Below are positions 1 to 8,033 of a stretch of 64,000 bases of DNA, one piece after another; the stretch's first letter is position 1, and each line of letters opens with the position of its first letter. The translations under genes were made by a program, and so were the position numbers. This stretch comes from CBDCYS01 sp965224215. GTDB lineage: Bacteria; Acidobacteriota; Terriglobia; Bryobacterales; UBA6623. The stretch covers positions 51,696 through 115,695 of the forward strand of contig CBDCYS010000031.1 of assembly GCA_965224215.1 (NCBI GenBank), read 5' to 3'. A model generated the notes under the pieces. The model was not told the DNA's origin, did not search any database, and worked only from the letters and a program-made list of their open reading frames with translations.

Positions 1-257
1 GCGACATGCACTAGTCCCGACCAAGAAGCCAGCATGCCGTAGACGCCGATACCGGTACGGTAGGCCTCGCCCGTGCTGCCCACCAGTGCGAACGCGGTCA
101 TCGTCGTCCCAAAGATGGACATCAGCAGGAAGACTGGGCCGATCGAATGGCTGGCGAGGAAGTAGTCCTTCGCGGTCCCGTTAAAAAAGCGGTGGGCCAA
201 CGCGCCCAACACAAGCAGCAGGCCGAGGTAGGCCGCCATGATGAGGAGCTGGGTCAT
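1..257 (-). CDS. Sodium:solute symporter family protein, N-terminal part
   Basis: Translating the minus strand from the ATG at 257 gives about 85 residues that run off the left window edge. They form a hydrophobic first helix (MTQLLIMAAYLGLLLVLGAL), a polar stretch with KDYFLAS, and a second helix followed by TAFALVGSTGEAYRTG. This is the usual N-terminus of SSS-family Na+/solute symporters, where the KDYFLA region and the following helix are well conserved. The ATG overlaps the stop of the upstream DUF3311 gene as ATGA, so the two are translationally coupled. The substrate cannot be told from this fragment. Confidence 0.8.
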   Translation of the reverse strand, partial: MTQLLIMAAYLGLLLVLGALAHRFFNGTAKDYFLASHSIGPVFLLMSIFGTTMTAFALVGSTGEAYRTGIGVYGMLASWSGLVHV

Positions 258-496
258 TCGGCTGCCGTTTCGGAATGGTCGGAATCCCCTTCGGCAAAGG
301 CTTCGATGTCAGCGGGCCAGGCGTACTTCAGAGCTAAAAACCAGACGAAAGCCGCGAGCAGGGAATAGAAGGCATGGTACGCCAATCCGATCGGCAGAAA
401 GCCAAATATCAGGGTGGGGTTATCCCAGAACCAGAAATCCTGGTGGATGAGCCCCAGAACAATGAGGGCAACATAGATGAGATTCCTCTTCGTCAT
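254..496 (-). CDS. DUF3311-type small membrane protein
   Basis: 80 residues with two predicted membrane helices (about 6-18 and 28-58) and the segment HQDFWFWDNPTLIFGFLP, which looks like DUF3311 proteins. Such proteins are commonly encoded just before SSS symporters and are thought to act as a small partner subunit, though their role is not established. The stop overlaps the symporter start by four bases (ATGA). The C-terminal tail is acidic and probably cytosolic. The family call is by resemblance. Confidence 0.75.
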   Translation of the reverse strand: MTKRNLIYVALIVLGLIHQDFWFWDNPTLIFGFLPIGLAYHAFYSLLAAFVWFLALKYAWPADIEAFAEGDSDHSETAAE

Positions 497-598
497 CTCG
501 TTCGATGAATATGGTGTTTCCCAACCGTACGCTGACCGTTTATGAGATCGAGGAGAGGTTCTCGCTCAATCCTTCCGACTCGCTGGGTCCGCTGTATC

Positions 599-640
599 GG
601 CGTAGCGTGCTACGCCCTCGGTGGTAGCGTGCTACGCCCT
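599..640. repeat. Palindromic GCGTAGC/GCTACGC repeats (two units)
   Basis: Two near-identical hairpin units with a GTAGCGTGCTAC core sit back to back between the DUF3311 and DUF3303 genes. The same palindrome recurs as a half unit at 5050-5064 and as two units at 55075-55140. This is a dispersed intergenic REP-like family. The rest of 497-736 shows no gene. Confidence 0.7.
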
Positions 641-736
641 CTCGAGTTTGGCCATTCTTTACGTGGCGTACAGCTCAGCCGGCCCGTTTGGGGCCCGCTC
701 AGCCATTGCGAGAATCTTGAGACATGGCAGCGCGCC

Positions 737-1009
737 CTATCCTTTGACGGACTGCAACACTTCGCCCGCCTCGGCATCCGCGAGGCATGGTGTGACCTCA
801 AGTGGCAACAGGTCGGACCATTCCGCCACCCAGGCGTAGAGGAGTTTGGGGTCGCTGGTTTCGACGATGGCGATCCCTCCCCCGTTCATGCCGTGCCAGC
901 GTCCAACCAGCGTCATTCCCTCGGGTGGCAGTCCGCCTGCTTTTAGGAACCCGCTCACAGCGGCGTCGTAGGTCGCCTGCGGTAGAGACCAACTAACGAT
1001 AAATGTCAT
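737..1009 (-). CDS. DUF3303 family protein
   Basis: 90 residues starting MTFIVSWSLPQATYDAAVSGF, with GRWHGMNGGGIAIVETSD in the middle and a tryptophan-rich WVAEWSDLLPLEVTPCL near the end. This matches the small alpha/beta-barrel-like DUF3303 proteins, whose function is unknown. The ATG is preceded on the minus strand by GGAG about eight bases upstream, a good ribosome binding site. It stands alone, with no co-directional neighbour close enough for an operon. Confidence 0.75.
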   Translation of the reverse strand: MTFIVSWSLPQATYDAAVSGFLKAGGLPPEGMTLVGRWHGMNGGGIAIVETSDPKLLYAWVAEWSDLLPLEVTPCLADAEAGEVLQSVKG

Positions 1010-1138
1010 TGAAGTTTCTCCTTTCCGTATGAATGGGGTGCCTTGCGGCCACGCCCGAAGCGACAGAATACTAGTTTTATGGTCAGCGGCGCAAGCTCTC
1101 TCAAAGGCTGCTTTGCGCGCAGTTTAGTGCCGCCCGTA

Positions 1139-1781
1139 CGCGCCTTGAGCCGCGCGCGTGAGCAAGCGGTTTGCTCGAATCGATTGATCCGCTCGCAACA
1201 ACCACTCCCCCGCGGTCGTGGTTCCGACGACCCTCCGCCTTGCTTGGCATGTTCCGTGTCTTTTTTGGCGAGTTTCGTGTCTTTCGCGACTACTATATGC
1301 GTTAACTGTCGACCCTTCGCGCCTCGGTGGAGGCTTCGAGGAAACTCGTAAGTTCTTTTATTGCAGTGAACCGGCAACCTCGATTGCAGAGTTTGGCAGA
1401 TTCTGTCATGATTTCGCGTTTTTGCCCTTCCGGAGTCAACTCACCTTAGTCGTCCTCTTATGAACGGGCCTTTTGTGAATGGGCATTTTTGTGAACTGCG
1501 CTCTGAATGATCGCTTGTCGGCCGGTCATTTCACCGCTCTCAGCATAGCGGCACATTCGCGTTTGTCAAGTCGCGAGCAGACGCGTTTGTTGATAACAAT
1601 GGGATTAATGCTCTCACGAATCCGTGACTCGAAGTTGGCTCATTGGAATTTTAGGGAGATGCGGTGGCCTCCCACCGCCCGGAGTCATGGCCGTCGGAAC
1701 CACGGGCCGCGGGGGAGTGGGTTGCGAGCGGATCAATCGATTCGAGCAAACCGCTTGCTCACGCGCGCGGCTCAAGGCGCG
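1139..1781. repeat. Long inverted repeat (arms 1139-1229 and 1691-1781) around a gene-free core
   Basis: The two arms of about 91 bp are reverse complements of each other. Roughly 60 bases, from the ACGCGCC side through GCTCGCAAC, are identical, and the outer parts differ by a few bases or small indels. The core between them (1230-1690) contains no ORF that resembles a protein. The whole gap 1010-1793 is therefore gene-free. The structure could be a decayed transposon or a non-autonomous element, but no target duplication was identified. Confidence 0.75.
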
Positions 1782-1793
1782 GACTGGTGGGAT

Positions 1794-2987
1794 TTAGAAC
1801 CGCTCGAGTTCGGTGATCAGAGCTTCGATGCCGTGATTCACGTAGAGGTCGGTGAGTCTTTGCTCTTCTGGAGAAGCAGGAGTAACACCGAGAAGGCGCG
1901 CCTTCTCGAGGCTCTCGCGGCTGGGGATCCAAATGCTGTCGTCTTCAAAGACAACGTGATTGACGTAGCCGGTCATGCCCTTGATCGCAAACTGTGAGTC
2001 GCCACTTCGCGATTGGGGAGAGAAAACGAAGCGCTGTTGCGCATGGGTCGACACCGACTGCCCTGGACCCAGGTCAACACGGGACGCCGGTCCCGGCAAC
2101 GAGCCGGCGGCATAGCGTTTGTCGTCAGCGTCGTCGACGAGCCAGCCCATTTCGAAATACCGAACGGCTTTGGGCGAGCGGTTTCTTACGGTGATTTGCG
2201 GCGACTCTGAAGAACGGCCATCGACCATCGCAAAGCCGCTGAGAGCTTCGAGCGGTGATTCGGGAACATCCAGGAACGCCAGTGCAATCTGGTTGCCTGT
2301 GCGAGCTCGGGCCGCGGTCGATAGCATACGTCCGCGTCTGCCGGTGGGCCGGGCCTGCAAACGGGGGCGGTCTTGTTGGCGGTTGAAGCCAGCCAAGATC
2401 TCTTCACGCAGTTTTTCTTTTCCGCCCGCCGCCAGGGCCGCCTTGAAATAAGCCCTGTCACGGCCTGCTTCGCTTTCCCAAACCATCAGACGGCGGCGCG
2501 AGTTGAGCTTGTCGGGACCGAAGAAACTCAGGTCAGCCAAAAGAACGCCGTCAACCACAACGTTGACGAGTCCGTTTTCAGGTGCAGGAAGCGAACGCAA
2601 CAATCGCAAGTTCAAGCGAACCGGGAAGGTCCCATCCGAGGCAACGTTCAGACTCGGCACCGCGACCGAAGCTTTCCCGCCGACGGTTCCTTCTTGCGTG
2701 AAGACCGAGAAGCTGACGCTGCGAACCGCTGATTTGCCTGTGTTGCGAACCGACAGAGTGCAGCGCAGATCAATCAAGAGCGCTCCGCCGCTGGAATTGA
2801 TCTCGGTCTCGCCGGCGTCGATCGCGGCAATCGAGAGCGGCACTCCAGGCGGAACGGTCACTCTCACGGACGAATCGGAAACCACCCGGGTCTCGGACGT
2901 CTCGGGCCGCTGCGCCGGAGCGTGCGAAACCCCGGCGCCAAGCAGCGCCAGCACCGCGATCAGGGCTCTCTTATGGTAGATAAACAT
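1794..2987 (-). CDS. Secreted protein of unknown function in the sigma/anti-sigma operon
   Basis: From the ATG at 2987 the product has 397 residues. It begins with a signal peptide (MFIYHKRALIAVLALLGAGV, probable cleavage near AQR) and continues with beta-rich, Ig-like sequence containing NTGKSAVRSVSF and a second NRSPKAVRYFEMGW segment. This start overlaps the end of the anti-sigma gene by 17 bases, which favours it over the longer ORF beginning at 3026. The C-terminus is helical and charged. I do not recognise a named family. Position suggests a periplasmic protein co-expressed with the regulatory pair. Confidence 0.65.
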   Translation of the reverse strand: MFIYHKRALIAVLALLGAGVSHAPAQRPETSETRVVSDSSVRVTVPPGVPLSIAAIDAGETEINSSGGALLIDLRCTLSVRNTGKSAVRSVSFSVFTQEGTVGGKASVAVPSLNVASDGTFPVRLNLRLLRSLPAPENGLVNVVVDGVLLADLSFFGPDKLNSRRRLMVWESEAGRDRAYFKAALAAGGKEKLREEILAGFNRQQDRPRLQARPTGRRGRMLSTAARARTGNQIALAFLDVPESPLEALSGFAMVDGRSSESPQITVRNRSPKAVRYFEMGWLVDDADDKRYAAGSLPGPASRVDLGPGQSVSTHAQQRFVFSPQSRSGDSQFAIKGMTGYVNHVVFEDDSIWIPSRESLEKARLLGVTPASPEEQRLTDLYVNHGIEALITELERF

Positions 2988-4488
2988 TGGTAATCGTAAT
3001 CGTTCCCGTGGCGGAATCCAGCGCACGAATCATCATGCCGCCGTTGGCCGCCACGCCGACTTCGGTGTTCGAATCATTCCACGCGGCGGGCAAAACCGAG
3101 AACTGAGTGTCCGCGAATGTCTCGGCGTTCGATGTCTGTTCTCCCGCTGCGAAGCCGCTCTTTTCAAGTTCAGTGACCCGCTCGCCGGCACCTGCTTCCT
3201 GCGCGACGATTCGAGATTCAGCGGGTCCCTTGTTGACCGCCAGCGTGACGGGTTTTCTGGCGCCGGCGACTGGCTCCGGTTGATTATCTGGGTCCGCTGG
3301 GGCGTTCTTATCGACCTGGTCACCGCCCAAGTAATCGCGTTCTTTCACAGCCGCTCTCCCGCGTCCTTGAATGGCCGAGGCGGAGAGGTCGGCCTCTTTC
3401 AGCTCGTCTAGCACGGAAGCCGGGGCTTGAGCTGGTTGTGGTTGCTGCTGCGATGCGCTGTCGCGCGACTGATCGTCTTGTAGGTGGCCGGCTTGTAGTT
3501 GCGCGTCTTGCAGTTGCGCGTTAAGCTCGGGTTGCTCGCGATACCCGCCGGTCCGCCCATCCTGGAGTGAGCCGGAGGATTCCTTTTTGAACTGCGCTTC
3601 GCCGGACACCACGGCGACCTTGGTGTCAGAGGCTATGGCGCGGAGCTTCTCATTAACGCCTAGCTCGGCGTTCTCGAGTCCCGCGTTTGCTAGCTCCGTG
3701 TTTGTGCGCAGGTTTTCTTCCAACTCGTCAGAGATGCCAGACGAAAGACCTTCAGCTGAGCCACCGATCGTACGGTTGATCGTTGTACGTTTGACCTTTG
3801 CGACAGCCGCCGAAGCGGGGCGATCGGCACGGCCCGAGACGCGGGCTGCGGGAGCAGCGACGCTCTGGCTATCTGGCGCCGTCACCTGCTTTGCCTTTTG
3901 CCGCGCGGACTCGCTAGGCAGCTGGCGCGCGTGCTCGGCGTCATCGAGGTCTTGGGCGACATCGGCCTTCTGCGCGGACTCCTCCAAGCGGTGAAAGGCG
4001 AAGGATCGCAATGCTTCCTCCTCGGCCGGGGCCGACGCTTCCGTCTGTCCCAGTTGGTCACCCTCGGCACGCAAGAGGCCTTCGACCGCGACCTGCTCAA
4101 AGAAAACGGGGTTTTCCGGCCCGGTCTTGACCAGCGGAAGTTGTTTGTAAACCACAAAGGCGCAGAGCGCAGTGGCTGAAACCACTCCTAGTCGCCAGGC
4201 GGCGGGCTGCCGGAACCACCCAGTCACGGAAACCGGTTCGGTTTCCGGCTGAGCCTGAGCAGCGGCGACTTTGATGCGGTGGGCGAGGGCCTGAAAGTCG
4301 ACGGCAGGCAGTTCGGCCAGGTCGCTCAAATCGCTTTGCAGATGAAAGAAATCCGCGACTTCCGTTTGGCAGCGCCCACACTTGTCGAGGTGCCGCTCAA
4401 TCCGCCAGCGCGCAATAGGTCCGAGTTCGCCGCCGGCGAACAGCGCCAGGTCGGTCTCTCGCGGATGATTGAGGAAGAATGAGCTCAT
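2971..4488 (-). CDS. Anti-sigma factor with zinc-finger domain and long periplasmic region
   Basis: 505 residues from the ATG at 4488. The N-terminus carries a zf-HC2-type motif (ERHLDKCGRC, i.e. H-x3-C-x2-C) typical of ZAS anti-sigma domains. One membrane helix follows near residue 100 (AWRLGVVSATALCAFVVY). The remaining 380 residues are low-complexity, rich in Gln, Ala and Glu, with imperfect repeats around QLQDAQLQAGHLQDD, and are predicted to be extracytoplasmic. The start overlaps the sigma-factor stop as ATGA. By family rule it would bind and hold the adjacent sigma factor. The signal it senses is unknown. Confidence 0.8.
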   Translation of the reverse strand: MSSFFLNHPRETDLALFAGGELGPIARWRIERHLDKCGRCQTEVADFFHLQSDLSDLAELPAVDFQALAHRIKVAAAQAQPETEPVSVTGWFRQPAAWRLGVVSATALCAFVVYKQLPLVKTGPENPVFFEQVAVEGLLRAEGDQLGQTEASAPAEEEALRSFAFHRLEESAQKADVAQDLDDAEHARQLPSESARQKAKQVTAPDSQSVAAPAARVSGRADRPASAAVAKVKRTTINRTIGGSAEGLSSGISDELEENLRTNTELANAGLENAELGVNEKLRAIASDTKVAVVSGEAQFKKESSGSLQDGRTGGYREQPELNAQLQDAQLQAGHLQDDQSRDSASQQQPQPAQAPASVLDELKEADLSASAIQGRGRAAVKERDYLGGDQVDKNAPADPDNQPEPVAGARKPVTLAVNKGPAESRIVAQEAGAGERVTELEKSGFAAGEQTSNAETFADTQFSVLPAAWNDSNTEVGVAANGGMMIRALDSATGTITITNVYLP

Positions 4489-5045
4489 GGCTTGCGCCCC
4501 TTGGCGTAGCGCCGAAACTTCACTCTGGCGTTGGCGATGTGCGACCGCACGGTGGCCGGCGAACAACCTAAATGCCGCGCCACATCAGAGGCCGGCAGCC
4601 CTTCGACATCCCGCAAGATGATGGCGACCCGCTCTCGCTCCGAGAGCAAGTGCAAACCGTCCTCGATATAGGCCCGTTTCTCGCCGCGCAGAACCGCCTG
4701 CTCAGGATTCTCAGTGGGTGCCACCGGGCTGTCGTCCAGCTCCTCGAAAGTCACGCGTTTGCGGCGGCGCATGAAGTCGAGAGCCGTGTTGACGGCAATC
4801 CGTCCCAGCCATTGGGACGCCTTTTGGGCGTCCTGCAGTTGAGAACGGCGGGTCAGGGCTTTGACGAACGCTTCCTGAGTGAGGTCTTGGGCGTCGGGCA
4901 CGTTGCCGACGACGCGGTAGATCAAGCGGAAGACCCGCTTCATGTTCGCATCGACGAACTCGTCGTCGCTCGAACGGGCCGCTTCGACTTCTACCGATGA
5001 GAAGCTCTCGGTCTCCATGGCCGGTGATACCGCGACTGTCGCCAT
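4485..5045 (-). CDS. ECF-type RNA polymerase sigma factor
   Basis: 186 residues with sigma region 2 (KRVFRLIYRVVGNVPDAQDL followed by TQEAFVKAL and WLGRIAVNTALDFMRRR) and region 4 (LSERERVAIILRDVEGLPASDVARHLGCSPATVRSHIANAR, given here as the region near residues 130-175). No region 1 or 3 is present, as in the ECF class. It is the first gene of a three-gene minus-strand operon with its anti-sigma factor and a secreted protein, so it is probably autoregulated. Target genes are not evident from sequence. Confidence 0.88.
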   Translation of the reverse strand: MATVAVSPAMETESFSSVEVEAARSSDDEFVDANMKRVFRLIYRVVGNVPDAQDLTQEAFVKALTRRSQLQDAQKASQWLGRIAVNTALDFMRRRKRVTFEELDDSPVAPTENPEQAVLRGEKRAYIEDGLHLLSERERVAIILRDVEGLPASDVARHLGCSPATVRSHIANARVKFRRYAKGRKP

Positions 5046-5402
5046 TTCCGCGTGCTACGCCCTCTCAGTAGAGATAGACGCCTAAGTTCGCGAAACGTGG
5101 AGGAATAAATCCGGCCCCGGTTCGCCGCGGAAACTTCAGAGGTGACGCTGGCACGGTGCCTTGCGCCGTCGCCGCAAGAATCACCAATCTTTTCCGAGCT
5201 TAGCATCAGCGCCGCCGAGAGGGGCGGCTCGTGAGTCTTCACCCCTTTTCACGAATCATGGAGCCGTCGGGAATAAGCGCGCGAACATTCACGTTTCCTC
5301 AGTACCGGCGGAGGTTTGCAGCACACCGCGGCAATGATCGCTGGCGGATTTTTCAACACACAGAAGAAAAAAACACACGGGGGAAAAGGAGATCGAATCA
5401 AA
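5046..5402. other. Intergenic region between divergent genes
   Basis: About 357 bp separate the sigma factor from the P460 gene. It should hold both promoters, but I could not identify convincing -35/-10 pairs. A half copy of the GCTACGCC palindrome lies at 5050-5064. A purine-rich stretch with AAAAGGAG lies about 12 bases before the P460 start and can serve as its ribosome binding site. Confidence 0.5.
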
Positions 5403-6829
5403 ATGCTAACCATCCCTATTCGGGACGTCCGCGTCTCGCTGCCCATTTGGCGTATTTGCGCCGCGCTGGTTGTTGCCGCGGGGTTCTTCGCCACCACGAC
5501 GATTTGGGCTCAATCCGGCGGTAACAACCCACCGAAACCCCAATTCAACGAGAAAGGCCAATTGATCCGCCCTGAGGGCTTCCGTAAATGGGTCTATGTG
5601 GGCACACCGCTCACACCGAATGAACTGAATCCGCCAGCCGCTCCGTTTCCGGACTTTCACAATGTCTACATCCATCCGGGCGACTACGACCACTTCGAGC
5701 AGACAGGACAGTTTCGTGACGGAACGGTGATCATCAAGGAACTCGTCAGCGTCGGATCGAAACAGGCTGTCAGCGGAAACGGCTTTTTCATGGGCGAGTT
5801 CATTGGCCTCGAGGCTACGATCAAAGACTCCAAGCGCTTCGCCAAAGAGCCGGGCAACTGGGCTTACTTCAGTTTCGGGCACGAGTATCCCCTGGCGGAC
5901 GTGGCTGACGCCTTCCCGGCAGCGGCCTGCAATTCCTGTCACGAGGCAGCCGCGGCGGAGGATTTCGTCTTCACACAGTACTACCCGGTGCTGCGGGCGG
6001 CCCGCGCCTCAAGCGGCAAGGCCATGTCGAAAGAGTCCAAACCGTTCAAAGAGATGGCCAGCACGATGTCAGCCGGCATGAGATCGGCATGGGAGGCGAC
6101 CGGCGAGACGCCTGCCGTCGAGAGCGCTACGCCAACCGAGAGGGCGGCGCTGTTCCAATTCTTGAAGGACGGCAACTATAAAGATTGGTGGGTATCCGCT
6201 TGACTCAGGTACCCCCAATATCTGGTGTCCCACCCAAAAGGCCCCGTGAGGACCGGCTGCTGACAGGGCCGTTTGGCGCGCCGTACGGCGTTAGAGTGTC
6301 CGCAAGTCGTGGGAAGGCGCCGACAAGAGCACCCCGAGTAGGGGGCCGCCGTACGCCGTCTATTGCGCCCCAACCACCGATCTACGGCAACGACCCCGTT
6401 CTTGCGAAGTGGGATGACCCCAATATGTTGCCCGCACCTGAGTCAAGCGGATACCCTGTTAAAGATTTTCCCGCTAAGGAGGCGGCAGCTCACGCTTCGC
6501 GCGGCCCGCATGCCAAATTCGGCTGGCCGGTGCGGGTGTTTCTCGATTCCAAGATGGATGCTTCGCTCAAGGCCGGCAATGCCTCGCATCCGGCGGGCGC
6601 TTCGATCGTGAAGGAAATGTACAACGAGAAAGGCGATCGGCTGATGGGCTGGGCCGTGATGGTCAAAACGGGAGCGGACAGCGACGGTGGCAAGGGATGG
6701 TTTTGGTATGAGACAACCAACACTCGTGATGCCGTCGAGATTGTCGCCGGCGGGAATGGCGTGCCGGGGTGCTTCGGCTGCCACTCGGTCGGCAAAGATT
6801 TTGTTCTGACGGGCTATCCGTTGCAGTAG
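5403..6829 (+). pseudogene. Two-domain cytochrome P460-like protein gene split by a MITE
   Basis: The left part (5403-6186) encodes a signal peptide (residues about 10-36) and a P460-like domain with haem motif CNSCH and the conserved GNWAYFSFGHEYP stretch. The right part (from 6467) encodes a second P460-like domain starting FPAKEAAAHASRGPHAKFGW, with CFGCH near its end. A 273-bp element separates them and introduces a stop (TGA 6201-6203). Removing the element and one copy of the 8-bp duplication joins codons AAA GAT in the same frame and yields 381 residues. The second ORF (from about 6185) reads through the element, so both halves could in principle be made separately. Substrate unknown; known P460 enzymes act on hydroxylamine-type compounds. 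Confidence 0.85.
6187..6459. mobile_element. 273-bp MITE related to the local IS1595 element
   Basis: The ends read GGTGGGTATCCGCTTGACTC on the left and, inverted, ACAGGGTATCCGCTTGACTC on the right, so the terminal inverted repeat is about 20 bp. They match the ends of the IS copies in this window except for a C in place of G at one position shared by both ends. The element is flanked by the direct duplication TAAAGATT (6179-6186 and 6460-6467), the 8-bp size expected for the IS1595 family. The interior has no transposase coding. Similarity to the IS extends only about 40 bp (CCCCAATATCTGGTG). Confidence 0.9.
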
Positions 6830-6850
6830 TGCGGGCAGCGAGACCTTGCA

Positions 6851-6893
6851 GGGGGGCCACCAGGATCGGCCAGCGTGTGTTCTCTGGCCCCCC
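6851..6893. terminator. Hairpin downstream of the P460 gene
   Basis: GGGGGGCCA at 6851-6859 pairs perfectly with TGGCCCCCC at 6885-6893, giving a strong 9-bp stem with a 25-base loop just after the P460 stop. There is no T-run after it, so it is a weak candidate for intrinsic termination and could be only an mRNA 3' stabiliser. Confidence 0.4.
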
Positions 6894-6924
6894 GAGACGC
6901 CGAAATCGTTGGGATATTCGGGGA

Positions 6925-7954
6925 GGTGGGTATCCGGTTGACTCAGGTAGCCCCAAGATGTAGTATGCCGGCAGATGGAAGATTACCCTCAGAACCTGCC
7001 AGAGTTCGAGGCCCGTTTTAGCAGTGAGGAGGCCTGCCGGGAGTATCTGTTCCGGCTGCGCTGGCCGGACGGTTTCCGCTGTCCGGTTGCGGTTGTGGAA
7101 AGTCGTGGCCTTTGCGAAAAGTGCTGCTGCAGTGCGCTGCGTGTGGGCGCCAAACCTCGGTGACCGCCGGGACCATCTTTCAGGACACGCGCAGCCCTTT
7201 GCCGTTGTGGTTTCGTGCGATGTGGTGGGTCACCACCCAAAAAACCGGAGCCAGCGCTTTGGGACTTCAAAGAGTGTTGGGGCTCAACAGGTACGAAACG
7301 GCTTGGACCTGGCTGCACAAAATGCGGCGCGCCATGGTGCGGCCGGGACGGGATTTGCTGGCCGGGACGGTGGAAGTCGATGAAAGCTACTGGGGCGGGC
7401 TCGAAGAGGGCCTGCGGGGCCGAAACCTGCAAAACAAAGCATTGATCGCAGTAGCCGCTCAAGAGGATGGGCGGGGTATCGGCCGGATTCGCATGAAGAG
7501 AATCGAGGATGCCTCGGGCGAGAGCCTGTTGCCTTTCGTGGAGGAGTGCATCGAGCCGGGCAGCGTGGTGCATACCGACGGCTGGCCCGGTTACTCCGGG
7601 TTGAAAAAGGAAGGCTACGTCCATCAGGTCACAGTTGTCAGCAGGCAGGAGCAGTCCGCGTCGGAATTGATGCCCCGCGTCCACCGCGTGATGTCACTGC
7701 TCAAGCGCTGGCTGCTGGGCACCCATCAGGGCGCCGTGAGCCACAAACATCTGGACTACTACCTGGACGAGTTCACCTTCCGTTTCAACCGCCGCAAATC
7801 CAAAAGCCGCGGCAAACTCTTCTATCGGCTCGTCCAGCAGGCGGTAGCCGTGGATCCCGCGACTTACAAGATGATTGTTCACCCGGTTACAGAACCCAAG
7901 AAAATCCCCAAACCACAAGATATTGAGGCTACCTGAGTCAACCGGATACCCATC
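6925..7954 (+). mobile_element. IS1595-family insertion sequence, copy 1 (1030 bp)
   Basis: Complete element with ends GGTGGGTATCCGGTTGACTC and inverted GATGGGTATCCGGTTGACTC, bounded by the 8-bp duplication TTCGGGGA (6917-6924 and 7955-7962). It is one base shorter than copy 2 because of a one-base deletion in the transposase gene. It sits between the P460 gene and the MHYT histidine kinase gene and ends about 80 bp before the latter's start, so it may have removed or replaced the kinase promoter. Confidence 0.93.
6975..7936 (+). pseudogene. IS1595-family transposase, frameshifted (copy 1)
   Basis: Compared with the intact copy at 14304-15266, this copy has lost one G from a GGG run near 7083-7087 (GTCCGG versus GTCCGGG). 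This shifts the frame inside the N-terminal zinc ribbon, between the two cysteine pairs. The second ORF (from 7112) contains the whole catalytic region with VEVDESYWGG and HTDGWPGYSG but no zinc ribbon. The element is probably not able to make a full transposase itself, though the ends could be mobilised in trans by another copy. Confidence 0.88.
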
Positions 7955-8033
7955 TTCGGGGAATAGACTGACGTCCCGGCCCGTTGTTTGAATGTAGATT
8001 GATTGCTTCCTGAGCACGAGGTTGACTACGGCC

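Noticed and set aside
1006..1997. Several ORFs over the inverted-repeat region (1006-1377 minus, 1479-1997 plus)
   Set aside because: They read through the repeat arms, have no recognisable domain, and the last one overlaps a real gene on the other strand.
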